From a virus, in IMG/VR virus record IMGVR_UViG_3300034082_001991, positions 1 through 29,365 of that record: 29,365 nt of DNA; one strand, 5' to 3'. This document shows, in pieces, positions 15,815 to 23,497 of this stretch. Each line of letters opens with the position of its first letter. The stretch's first letter is position 1. A program made the position numbers and the translations under genes. The notes beneath the pieces were generated by a model that saw nothing but the letters and a program-made list of their open reading frames with translations, had not been told where the DNA came from and made no database searches.

Positions 15815-16626
15815 TCAGTTTGATTAATTACAATGTCTTGTGAATATTCATGTTGACAATGAATACATTTGATTTTTTGTGGCTCTAGTTTTGATTGATC
15901 TTTTAATTTTCCATGGTAATCACGTATGTCTATGTAGATGTTTTTATCGCAATTTTGTAAAAATTCAAGTATAAAATCAGTTTGTTTGACTAGTTCATCG
16001 TTGACTTTAATGTATTCAATAGTATGTGATAATAGGTCCATTGTGATTGTAGTAATGGTTACTATCGCTTCATGTGACTTTTTTGTTTTTTCTTCATCCG
16101 ACAACTCTTGCAAACCTGCAAACATTTTTTGAATTTCAAATTGATGTTTACCGGCATCACTCATTTCTTTATAGATGAGAGGTCTGAATTTAATTTCTAA
16201 CTCACCTAATTTTAATGGGGTAGAGTAGTCTACTTTTTTGATATTTTGCAGCATGCCAATAAGATTAACTCCGTATGTAGCAGATTCACCACATGCTGGA
16301 CAAATAGATTCAACTTCTAAGTCATTTCCCTGTGAGCATGATTTGATAGCTAATAGTATAGCATCTACATCAATACTTTTGATTTGCCATGGATCTTTGA
16401 TTGCGGGAACACAGCTTTTGATTAATTCTACTATAGCAAGACCGTTGTATAAAGCGTCTGGTGTTCTTACTGTGATTTCATCAATTGCCGTCATGGGATA
16501 GATAGGTAACTCACCGGTTTCTGACATAGTTAAGACTTCAGGCTCATATCCTTCACCGCCGCTGGGTAATTTCAAATAAATTGACGGTCTACGAAAATAT
16601 TGCTTTAATGGATTGTTTGATAACAT
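15802..16626 (-). CDS. gp26: gp26-like baseplate hub/tail assembly protein
   Basis: A 274-residue protein with the pattern of the T4 gp26 baseplate family: MLSNNPLKQYFRRPSIYLKL, LPSGGEGY, then GELPIYPMTAIDEITVRTPD and ALYNGLAIVELIKSCVPAI. Two CxxC pairs (C109/C112 in ICPACGE and C254/C257 in KCIHCQH) probably bind zinc. T4 gp26 has 208 residues; the extra length includes the second CxxC pair. Genes of this type next to a tape measure gene behave like tail assembly chaperones, and here it lies divergently from the tape-measure-like gene. Its 3' end carries a -1 frameshift signal giving a longer form. A late-type promoter half (CACTAAATA on this strand, 16681-16689) lies 55 bases upstream of the ATG. 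Confidence 0.8.
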   Translation of the reverse strand: MLSNNPLKQYFRRPSIYLKLPSGGEGYEPEVLTMSETGELPIYPMTAIDEITVRTPDALYNGLAIVELIKSCVPAIKDPWQIKSIDVDAILLAIKSCSQGNDLEVESICPACGESATYGVNLIGMLQNIKKVDYSTPLKLGELEIKFRPLIYKEMSDAGKHQFEIQKMFAGLQELSDEEKTKKSHEAIVTITTITMDLLSHTIEYIKVNDELVKQTDFILEFLQNCDKNIYIDIRDYHGKLKDQSKLEPQKIKCIHCQHEYSQDIVINQTDFFG

Positions 16627-16650
16627 TAGTTGTATTCCTTTGATAAAAAA

Positions 16651-16663
16651 CGGGTATTACCCG
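16651..16663. repeat. Small palindrome in the gp26/tape measure divergent gap
   Basis: CGGGTATTACCCG: six-base arms around a single T, between the gp26 start and the paired late promoters. It lies within the gp26 leader and may be an mRNA hairpin or a protein site. Confidence 0.4.
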
Positions 16664-16665
16664 AT

Positions 16666-16688
16666 ACTAAATACTAAAGATATTTAGT
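16666..16688. promoter_or_regulatory. Back-to-back late promoters (perfect dyad)
   Basis: ACTAAATA (16666-16673) on the plus strand and the same octamer on the minus strand (16688-16681) form a perfect inverted repeat with a seven-base spacer. Each points at a start codon 55-60 bases away: tape measure at 16733 and gp26 at 16626. The octamer matches the TAAATA core upstream of portal, fibre and baseplate genes. Confidence 0.55.
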
Positions 16689-16732
16689 GCCTAAAAAATG
16701 GCTAAAATTAAAAAACAGTTTAGGAAATCACA

Positions 16733-19700
16733 ATGAGTTCAGAAGACGAAATTATACGTAAACTAACAAGAATGACAGAGGTTTTGGAATCCATGACCGG
16801 TGGATTTTCTTCTGCAACTGATGCAACTCGTAATTTTACTGAGGGGATGACAGAAGCTGCAAAGGCTGAAGCTGAATCAAAAGCGATTGGGGACGCAGCT
16901 AACAAGCGCATGGAAAAAGCTACAAACGAAGCTATAAAAGGTGTGGCTAGTTTTGGTAAAGCATTAACTAGTGGTGCAGAGGGAGGCTTTGGTAAATTGA
17001 GTGGCGGGATTGAAGCAACAGCACAATCTGTAGCTACACTAGCTGAAGGTTTTGGCAGATTCGGAAAAGTAGTTGCTGGATTGACAATAGCCACTGGTAA
17101 ATTGCTTACAGCACATATGAAGCAGACTGATGAGATTTTAGCTGCCAGTGATAATATAAAGAAATTGGGTTTTGCTGGAGAGCAATCATCTAAAACTATC
17201 TTTGACCTGGCACAGAATGCCAAAACTTCAACCACTAAGTTAGCCGAAGCAATGAAAAGAACCCAAGGAGGGTTAATAACATTTGGTGATGATTTTGGTA
17301 AGGGCGCAGTAAAATTTGGTGAGATGATTGCTGTCACTGACCAGCAGCGTGAAGCATTTCAACGGTTAGGTGTTACTCAGGAAGAATTGATGGGAGGTCA
17401 AGCTGACTACCTAGCCTTACAAAAAGCATCCGGGCAATCAATGGCTAGCCAATTAAAAGATACTAAACAGTTAAAACAAGCATCATTAGACTATGTAGAA
17501 AATTTAGTAAAACTTAGTAAACTAACCGGGAAAGATGTTGATAAACTTAAACAAGCCCAATTAGCAGCGAATGAAGCAACGGAAGAACTAATATATACCC
17601 GTTCAGAAAATGTAAAAATTCGTGAGTTGAAAGCTATGAATTTAGCTGATCAAGCTAAAGCTATAGAAGATCAACAAAAAGCAAGAAAAGAGTTTATAGA
17701 AAAGGCTTATTCCCAGTTTGGTGAAGAAACCGGTTCACAATTAGCAAGATTAGCAAGAACCGGAGCATATGACACATATACTAGTGGTTTGGCAAATTTA
17801 GGTATTGAAGCACAACAACTCTCAGAAGACCTAAAGAAAGCTAAACCTGGTGCCGAAGTTGATCTTATTTTTAATAAAACTGCTGCCGGAATTTCTACTA
17901 AACTAGATATAATTTCCACTGATATGCGAGATGCATTTCAATTTGGTGGTGACACATTACTAAAAGCCTTTGGCGCTAATAATACTTTGTTAAAAGAACA
18001 AGTAGTTGCAACCGGAGTAACAGTTGAACAATTAAATGAAGCCAATGTCAAAATAAAATTAGCAATAGGAGATCCAGCTAATCCAACTAAACCTACTGCT
18101 GGACCAATATTAGATAACGACCCTGCTGAAATATCAAGAAATTTTCTAACAACATTAACTTTAAATTTAACTAAAGGGCTTGAACAATTAAAATTTGACA
18201 CTAACCCTTTGGTAAAAGGATTTGATACCACTACAACTGCGGTAACTATATTAGCTGGTGCTGCAGGCATAGCATCCGCTGCTCTTGTTGCTATGGCAGG
18301 CGGTAAAGCTGTAATAGCTGGCGGTAAAGCTGTAATAGCTGGCGGTAAAGCTATAGGATCATTATTTAGTAAAGGTGCACCTACAGTACCAGCAGCAACT
18401 ACAGTAGCAGCAGGTACCACTAAAGCTGCTGCTCCGGCAGCTGGGTCACTTTCAGGTTGGAAAGCAGGTTCTACTGCCGCAGCAGAAGGCGTTGCTAAAG
18501 CTGGTGCAGGCGCCGCAGCAGAAAGTGCTGCTAAAGCTGGTGCAGGCGCAGCCGGTGAAGCAGCCAAATCAGCAGCTAAAGTAGCAGCCGGTGAAGCAGC
18601 ACTAAAAACAGCAGGGGCTACGGCAGGTAAATCAATGCTGAAAGCTCTTCCTGTTGTAGGATCTATTCTTAGTGTTGCTTCTGCGTTTGGAAGAATAAGT
18701 TCAGGAGATTATATTGGTGCTGCATTGGAGGGAGGAGCGGCGGTTGCAGCCCTTGTACCGGGACCCGGTACTGCTATAGCATTAGCATTAACTGGGGCTG
18801 CCGGTGCTAAAGATGTATATACCGCATTAAATCCAGACTTAGCCAAAGTTCCTGAATCTGTGCCAGCAGAGCCACCAAAGTCAGTTGCACAACCTACAGC
18901 TCCAGAAGTACCCAAGCAAGTACAAGTACCCGGGGAAGCGGGTCGCGGAGCAGCAGCACCGGCAGCAGCAGCACCGGCAGCAGCAGCACCGGCAGCAGCA
19001 GCACCGCCACCTGTATCAACCGCGTCAAGAACTGCAGGTACCATGAGTGCTTACAAACCAAGAGGATCAGTAGTGGCTGCTAAACCAGCAGCTAACTCAG
19101 CAACACAAGGATCTGGCGCACCTAAAATTGAAGACCTGTTTACATTTGGGGGACAAACTGGGCAGAGAAGTAACTTTGATGATTTGGATCCTGCTTTCAA
19201 AACTAGACTGATAAAGGTTGCACAAGCATATAAAGCAGAAGGTGGTACAAAAATAAATGTAACAAGTGCAGTAAGGGATCAGGAAGATCAAGAAAGAATT
19301 TATAAAACTTGGAAAGATGCCGGCGGTGATTTAAAAACTAAGCCGAAGGCAGGCGGGATGACAACACCCGCGTTACCAGTAAGTATGGGCGGCAGACCAA
19401 GCGCACATAATGTTGGGAATGCAATTGATGCCGGACAACAAGCCGTAGATATTAATAATAAAATTAAATTAAAAGATTTTGGATTAGTTTGGGGAGGGAC
19501 ATTTAAGGACGCTGACCCGGTTCATATTCAAATGGGATCAAATTTATCAGCCGCAACCGGAGGAATAACCAACGGTCCAAAATCCGGTTATCCTGCAACA
19601 TTGCACGGTAATGAAATTATAACACCATTGAGTCCTAATAGTATTTTAGAACAATTAGGCAAAACCCCTGCTACAACTGACATAGCAGGATCATCGTCAT

Positions 19701-19846
19701 CATCTACAAGTAACACAATCAAAGAAATTTATTCAATGAATACAGAAATTATGGAATTGCTTGCAGGTAAATTAGATACTATGATTTCAAAACTATCAGA
19801 TAGTAATGATACCCAATCAAAATTATTAATGTATTCTAGGGTTTAA
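16733..19846 (+). CDS. Tape-measure-like protein with C-terminal M15 peptidase domain
   Basis: A 1037-residue protein. Residues 1-480 are mostly helical and rich in Ala, Lys, Glu and Gln. A hydrophobic Ala/Gly stretch (about 500-700) follows, containing AGGKAVI repeats (523-541), as in tape measure proteins. A Pro/Ala-repeat linker lies at about 740-765. Residues 813-935 match the VanY/M15 peptidoglycan peptidases: VTSAVRDQEDQERIYKTW, RPSAHNVGNAID with H892 and D899, and DADPVHIQM with D928 and H931, i.e. both zinc histidines, the zinc Asp and the acidic catalytic residue. The end is helical. It would set tail length and, when ejected, cut the peptide part of peptidoglycan. It lies opposite the gp26 chaperone-like gene and before portal. 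The tape measure call rests on composition and context; the M15 call on visible motifs. Confidence 0.82.
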   Translation: MSSEDEIIRKLTRMTEVLESMTGGFSSATDATRNFTEGMTEAAKAEAESKAIGDAANKRMEKATNEAIKGVASFGKALTSGAEGGFGKLSGGIEATAQSVATLAEGFGRFGKVVAGLTIATGKLLTAHMKQTDEILAASDNIKKLGFAGEQSSKTIFDLAQNAKTSTTKLAEAMKRTQGGLITFGDDFGKGAVKFGEMIAVTDQQREAFQRLGVTQEELMGGQADYLALQKASGQSMASQLKDTKQLKQASLDYVENLVKLSKLTGKDVDKLKQAQLAANEATEELIYTRSENVKIRELKAMNLADQAKAIEDQQKARKEFIEKAYSQFGEETGSQLARLARTGAYDTYTSGLANLGIEAQQLSEDLKKAKPGAEVDLIFNKTAAGISTKLDIISTDMRDAFQFGGDTLLKAFGANNTLLKEQVVATGVTVEQLNEANVKIKLAIGDPANPTKPTAGPILDNDPAEISRNFLTTLTLNLTKGLEQLKFDTNPLVKGFDTTTTAVTILAGAAGIASAALVAMAGGKAVIAGGKAVIAGGKAIGSLFSKGAPTVPAATTVAAGTTKAAAPAAGSLSGWKAGSTAAAEGVAKAGAGAAAESAAKAGAGAAGEAAKSAAKVAAGEAALKTAGATAGKSMLKALPVVGSILSVASAFGRISSGDYIGAALEGGAAVAALVPGPGTAIALALTGAAGAKDVYTALNPDLAKVPESVPAEPPKSVAQPTAPEVPKQVQVPGEAGRGAAAPAAAAPAAAAPAAAAPPPVSTASRTAGTMSAYKPRGSVVAAKPAANSATQGSGAPKIEDLFTFGGQTGQRSNFDDLDPAFKTRLIKVAQAYKAEGGTKINVTSAVRDQEDQERIYKTWKDAGGDLKTKPKAGGMTTPALPVSMGGRPSAHNVGNAIDAGQQAVDINNKIKLKDFGLVWGGTFKDADPVHIQMGSNLSAATGGITNGPKSGYPATLHGNEIITPLSPNSILEQLGKTPATTDIAGSSSSSTSNTIKEIYSMNTEIMELLAGKLDTMISKLSDSNDTQSKLLMYSRV
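18299..18355 (+). repeat. 21-bp tandem repeat inside tape measure gene
   Basis: GGCGGTAAAGCTGTAATAGC plus a final T, copied exactly at 18299-18319 and 18320-18340, with a third partial copy from 18341. It encodes repeated GGKAVIA. The exact DNA identity indicates recent slippage duplication in the hydrophobic segment. Confidence 0.85.
18949..19009 (+). repeat. 15-bp tandem repeat (Pro-Ala linker) in tape measure gene
   Basis: GCACCGGCAGCAGCA units repeated about four times, encoding PAAAA blocks. It forms the flexible linker before the peptidase domain and is expected to vary in copy number by slippage. Confidence 0.85.
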
Positions 19847-19847
19847 C

Positions 19848-19856
19848 GCTAAATAC
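19848..19856 (+). promoter_or_regulatory. Late-promoter-like element before portal gene
   Basis: GCTAAATAC, 11 bases upstream of the portal ATG at 19868, in the 21-base gap after the tape measure gene. No clear Shine-Dalgarno sequence is visible between it and the ATG. Confidence 0.4.
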
Positions 19857-19867
19857 TAGATAATATT

Positions 19868-21649
19868 ATGACCTACAAAAAACGTTTTACGAATAAAAGT
19901 GGTATCTCTAGTCCAATCGGTGGCGGAAATAGCAATGCCGGCGCTTGGAACGGCAGCCCAGGCCAAAATGGTTCATCAACCGGCGGTTGGAATAACCACG
20001 AAATGGGCTATAAAAACTATATGAGTAGACTTCCAGAAGTCTATACTGGTCATCCAAATCGCATTGAACGATATAATCAATATGAAATGATGGACGTTGA
20101 TGCTGAAATTAACGCATGTTTAGATATCATTTCAGAGTTCAGTACACAGAAAAACGAACATAACGATACACCATTCAATCTAGCATTTACTGAGGATCCA
20201 ACTCCTCACGAAGTAGAATTGCTAAAGACACAATTACAACAATGGTGTAAACTAAACGAATTTGGAACAAGAACATTTAAAATCTTCCGTAATACAATCA
20301 AGTACGGTGATCAAGTATTTGTAAGAGATCCAGAAAACTTCAAACTATTCTGGATTGATAACACTAAAGTTATAAAAGTTATTGTTAACGAAAGTGAAGG
20401 TAAGAAGCCTGAACAATATGTTATTAAAGACATTAACATCAACTTACAGAATCTTACAGTAGCACAGAAAACTAATTCAGACTTTGCCGCTAATCCAGCA
20501 ACTGGTATGGGCGGCACTGGTGGTGGCGGGGCAGGAGGTGGTTACACAGTTCCAGCTATGCCCTATAACACTACTGGTAGTCGTTTTACACTGGGACAAA
20601 GTGAAAGTGCTATTGACGCTAAACACATTGTTCATTTAAGTTTAACTGAAGGATTAGATAGATTCTGGCCCTTTGGTCAATCAATACTAGAGAATATTTT
20701 CAAAGTTTATAAGCAAAAAGAATTACTAGAAGATGCTGTTCTTATATATCGTGTACAACGTGCTCCGGAACGTAGAATGTTTAAGATTGACGTTGGTAAC
20801 ATGCCAAGTCACTTGGCTATGGCTTTTGTTGAACGTATTAAAAATGAGATACATCAAAGACGTATCCCATCAGTTCACGGTGGGTCGGCTATTGTTGATG
20901 CTACATACAATCCATTATCAATGAATGAAGATTACTTCTTTCCAGTAACAGCAGACGGTAGAGGAAGTAGTGTTGAAGTATTACCCGGTGGACAAAATCT
21001 TGGTGAAATTGATGACTTGAAATACTTCAATAATCGTTTGGCACGCGGTTTACGTGTTCCAAGTTCATATTTACCAACTGGCCCTGATGATAATACCACT
21101 CCAATGAATGACGGTAGAGTTGGAACAGCAATGATACAAGAGTTTCGTTTCAATCAATATTGCGAACGACTACAAAAGTATATGAGCCATAAGTTAGATG
21201 AAGAATTTAAGTTATTCTTGCGTTGGAGAGGTTTCAATATTGATAGTGGTTTGTTTACATTAGAATTTAATCCACCTCAAAATTTTGCAGCTTATCGTCA
21301 AAGTGAATTAGATACATCACGGGTAAGTACATTTGCTAGTATGGAAGCATTTCCTTATATTAGTAAACGTTTTGCATTAGAACGATTCTTGGGATTAAGT
21401 GAAGAAGAAATTAACAAGAATGAGAAGATGTGGCGTGAAGAAAACGGCAAAGAATCAGATATTGAATCATCAAGTAGCGATTTGCGTAACATTGGTGTCA
21501 GTGCCGGTGACATTGATAGTGACTTAGAAACCGCTGAAGGGATTGAAAATAACCCAGAAGAAGGTGAACAAGCAGCTGGACCAGAAGTAGTGGGACCAGT
21601 TGGTAATGATGCCGGTGGACAGCCTGCACCATCGGCCGGTGGTATGTAA
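19868..21649 (+). CDS. gp20: Portal vertex protein gp20-like
   Basis: Forms the dodecameric portal through which DNA is packaged and where the head starts to assemble. The 593-residue product begins with a Gly/Asn/Ser-rich stretch (1-45), then the conserved gp20 body: YKNYMSRLPEVYTGHPNRIE, RYNQYEMMDVDAEINACLDI, EGLDRFWPFGQSILENIFK, then LLEDAVLIYRVQRAPERRMF and PSHLAMAFVERIKNEIHQRR. A Gly-rich insertion lies at about 213-228. The C-terminal 80 residues are acidic and Gly/Pro-rich. Length is slightly above T4 gp20 (524). It is the first of the classical head block 20-(small)-(core)-21-22-23. Assignment is secure. Confidence 0.96.
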   Translation: MTYKKRFTNKSGISSPIGGGNSNAGAWNGSPGQNGSSTGGWNNHEMGYKNYMSRLPEVYTGHPNRIERYNQYEMMDVDAEINACLDIISEFSTQKNEHNDTPFNLAFTEDPTPHEVELLKTQLQQWCKLNEFGTRTFKIFRNTIKYGDQVFVRDPENFKLFWIDNTKVIKVIVNESEGKKPEQYVIKDININLQNLTVAQKTNSDFAANPATGMGGTGGGGAGGGYTVPAMPYNTTGSRFTLGQSESAIDAKHIVHLSLTEGLDRFWPFGQSILENIFKVYKQKELLEDAVLIYRVQRAPERRMFKIDVGNMPSHLAMAFVERIKNEIHQRRIPSVHGGSAIVDATYNPLSMNEDYFFPVTADGRGSSVEVLPGGQNLGEIDDLKYFNNRLARGLRVPSSYLPTGPDDNTTPMNDGRVGTAMIQEFRFNQYCERLQKYMSHKLDEEFKLFLRWRGFNIDSGLFTLEFNPPQNFAAYRQSELDTSRVSTFASMEAFPYISKRFALERFLGLSEEEINKNEKMWREENGKESDIESSSSDLRNIGVSAGDIDSDLETAEGIENNPEEGEQAAGPEVVGPVGNDAGGQPAPSAGGM

Positions 21650-21658
21650 GATAAATAG
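21650..21658 (+). promoter_or_regulatory. Late-promoter-like element after portal
   Basis: GATAAATAG directly after the portal stop codon and 16 bases upstream of the next ATG (21675). Same core as at gp6 and the fibre genes. Confidence 0.4.
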
Positions 21659-21674
21659 TATATCGGAAACCAAA

Positions 21675-21896
21675 ATGAAATTGATGGAAATGTTTAATCC
21701 CGCGGTAGAAGGTTATCAAGATTTAGCTGCTGATAACAGTAAACCAAAGTGGAAAGAAAGCCGCAAAACAAAACTAACACTAAGACAGATTCGTAAACTT
21801 AGAAAAATGTTGGATGTTAGAAATTTTGAAAAATCAAAATATATCAAAAAAGTACATGAACAATATGGCGTAAAGCCAGAAGCAGCACCACAATAG
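21675..21896 (+). CDS. Small basic protein of the head block (position of gp67/68)
   Basis: A 73-residue, Lys/Arg-rich protein (MKLMEMFNPAVEGYQDLAAD, LRQIRKLRKMLDVRNFEKSK). I chose ATG 21675, preceded by CGGAAA, because a longer frame beginning inside the portal gene has no supporting signal. T4 has the small prohead core protein gp67 at this position, and cyanophage-like relatives have a conserved short basic protein between 20 and 21. The charge is opposite to that of the acidic prohead core protein encoded next, so they may pair in the prohead core; that is inference. A terminator follows. Confidence 0.75.
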   Translation: MKLMEMFNPAVEGYQDLAADNSKPKWKESRKTKLTLRQIRKLRKMLDVRNFEKSKYIKKVHEQYGVKPEAAPQ

Positions 21897-21928
21897 AGTA
21901 CAACTCTCTATATCTCTCCTAAAAATGC

Positions 21929-21957
21929 AAAAAATGCTATCTTATTGAGCATTTTTT
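21929..21957. terminator. Rho-independent-type terminator after small head gene
   Basis: AAAAAATGCT and AGCATTTTTT form a perfect ten-pair stem with a nine-base loop and a terminal T-run on both strands. It splits the head block before the strongly promoted core gene. Confidence 0.7.
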
Positions 21958-21964
21958 AATTGTA

Positions 21965-21979
21965 TAGCATAAGTACAAT
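21965..21979 (+). promoter_or_regulatory. TAGCATAANTA promoter-like element before prohead core gene
   Basis: TAGCATAAGTACAAT just after the terminator and 31 bases before the ATG at 22011, with TTAGGAGA as ribosome-binding site between. It matches three other 15-mers in the window. Its position between a terminator and a gene start supports promoter function. Confidence 0.5.
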
Positions 21980-22010
21980 ACACAAAGCCATTACTTAGGA
22001 GAAACAAACA

Positions 22011-22835
22011 ATGGACCACAAAAAATTTGAAACACTTATTGATTTGATTATCAATGAGAATGAAGAACAAGCTCGTGCATTATTTCACGATATCGTAGTT
22101 GAAAAAAGCCGCGAAATCTATGAAGATATCATGTCCGACGAAATGGATGAAGGCATGGATCCCGGCGGCCAAGTAGGTCAGATGATGGATGAAATCTCTG
22201 CTGAAGAAGAAGGCATGACCGAAGAAGAAGATGAAGAAATTGACTTTGATGACGAAGGTGATGAAGATATCATTGATATTGAAGCCGACGGCGAAATGGA
22301 TCACTCAGAAGAAGGTGAAGAAGATCGTTTAGTAAGCATTGAAGATAAGTTAGACCAATTGATGGCTGAATTTGAGCAGATCATGGGCAACGGCGACGAT
22401 GAAATGGCCGATGACGAAATGGCTGCTGCTGATGACGAAATGGCTATGGGCGACGAAGAAATGGCTATGGGTGACGAAGAAGGCGCTATGATGGAAGCAA
22501 TTACTTTGAAGAAAGTAGCTGTAACTCATGGTGACAACGGTCAAAACACAAAAAGCACAAGTTTACAAAACAGCGGACAGGCTGGAATGGACAGTCGTCC
22601 AGTAAAGTTCAGTGGTGCTAGTGAAGCAGTTCCAACAAGTCCTAAAGGACCTAGCAACTTTTACTCAAAAGGTGAGACACAGGTAAAAGATGCTAACAAT
22701 TGGAAAAATGCTCCAGCACAAAATAATGCTGACTTAGAAAAGGCTCCGGCTCCGTCTAAGTCACAAGCTAGTGGTACAAACACCAAGAGCCCTGTAGCTG
22801 AATCACGTAAGCCAGTAAAACGTATTATTAAGTAA
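22011..22835 (+). CDS. Acidic prohead core protein
   Basis: A 274-residue protein in the prohead core position before the protease gp21. Residues 1-50 form a helix-prone N-terminus (MDHKKFETLIDLIINENEEQ). Residues 50-165 are extremely acidic and Met-rich, with tandem DDEMA and GDEEMAM units. Residues 165-274 are polar, Lys/Ser/Pro-rich and disordered, ending KPVKRIIK. Similar acidic core proteins occur in marine T4-like phages and, like T4 gp67/gp68, would be degraded by gp21 during maturation. Sites of the gp21 type (hydrophobic-x-Glu then small residue), such as AMMEAI, are visible. It has its own promoter-like element and a strong ribosome-binding site, implying high expression. Confidence 0.75.
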   Translation: MDHKKFETLIDLIINENEEQARALFHDIVVEKSREIYEDIMSDEMDEGMDPGGQVGQMMDEISAEEEGMTEEEDEEIDFDDEGDEDIIDIEADGEMDHSEEGEEDRLVSIEDKLDQLMAEFEQIMGNGDDEMADDEMAAADDEMAMGDEEMAMGDEEGAMMEAITLKKVAVTHGDNGQNTKSTSLQNSGQAGMDSRPVKFSGASEAVPTSPKGPSNFYSKGETQVKDANNWKNAPAQNNADLEKAPAPSKSQASGTNTKSPVAESRKPVKRIIK

Positions 22836-22848
22836 GGAATCTGAGAGA

Positions 22849-23484
22849 ATGGCTTTGTATCTCAAGGAGCACTTGACTTTCGACCGTGCAAGCATGGTTG
22901 TTGAAAGCGTAAGTGAAGGCGATAAGAAGAACCTTTATATGAAAGGTATCTTCATTCAGGGCGGGGTAAAGAATGCTAACGAGCGTATTTACCCCGTTTC
23001 CGAAATTGAATCCGCTGTACAAACATTAAACGAACAGATTACCGATGGTCATTCAGTATTAGGTGAAGTAGATCACCCGGATGACTTAAAAATCAACCTA
23101 GATCGTGTATCACATATGATTACAGGCATGTGGATGGACGGTGCTAACGGGTTCGGAAAGTTAAAGATATTACCAACTCCAATGGGGCAACTAGTTGCTA
23201 CTATGTTGGAGAGTGGTGTCAAACTCGGCGTTTCAAGTCGTGGCAGCGGTAACGTGGACGACATGAACGGAAAAGTAAGTGACTTTGAAATAGTCACTGT
23301 GGATATTGTTGCACAACCAAGTGCACCTCAGGCTTATCCTAAAGCAATATATGAGGGCATGATGAACTTACGTCATGGTCATAGAATGTTGGATATGGCA
23401 AAAGATGCTCAGGGCAACAAGAAAGTGGAGAAATATTTGAAAGGGGAAGTAATGCGCCTCATCAATGATCTCAAAATTAAATAA
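22849..23484 (+). CDS. gp21: Prohead protease gp21-like
   Basis: A serine protease of the herpes/T4 prohead family that matures the head by cleaving core, scaffold and capsid proteins. Conserved features are KGIFIQGGVKNANERIYP near the N-terminus, the catalytic histidine in LGEVDHP (H76), and the nucleophile segment VKLGVSSRGSG (S129 or S130). An acidic residue in EIVTVDIVAQPSAP is typical of the following strand. Length 211 equals that of T4 gp21 (212). It lies 13 bases after the core gene, with GAGAG as Shine-Dalgarno sequence, and just before the scaffold gene. Confidence 0.96.
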   Translation: MALYLKEHLTFDRASMVVESVSEGDKKNLYMKGIFIQGGVKNANERIYPVSEIESAVQTLNEQITDGHSVLGEVDHPDDLKINLDRVSHMITGMWMDGANGFGKLKILPTPMGQLVATMLESGVKLGVSSRGSGNVDDMNGKVSDFEIVTVDIVAQPSAPQAYPKAIYEGMMNLRHGHRMLDMAKDAQGNKKVEKYLKGEVMRLINDLKIK

Positions 23485-23497
23485 AGGGGAAACAGAA

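Noticed and set aside
16720-18567. Long minus-strand ORFs under the tape measure gene (205 and 209 residues)
   Set aside because: Ala/Pro/Val-rich mirror images of the coding strand; the plus strand has clear domain structure including the M15 motifs.
23465-23497. Upstream start for gp22 inside gp21
   Set aside because: Overlaps conserved gp21 coding sequence, and AAAGGGGA lies just before ATG 23498, which gives a typical gp22 N-terminus.
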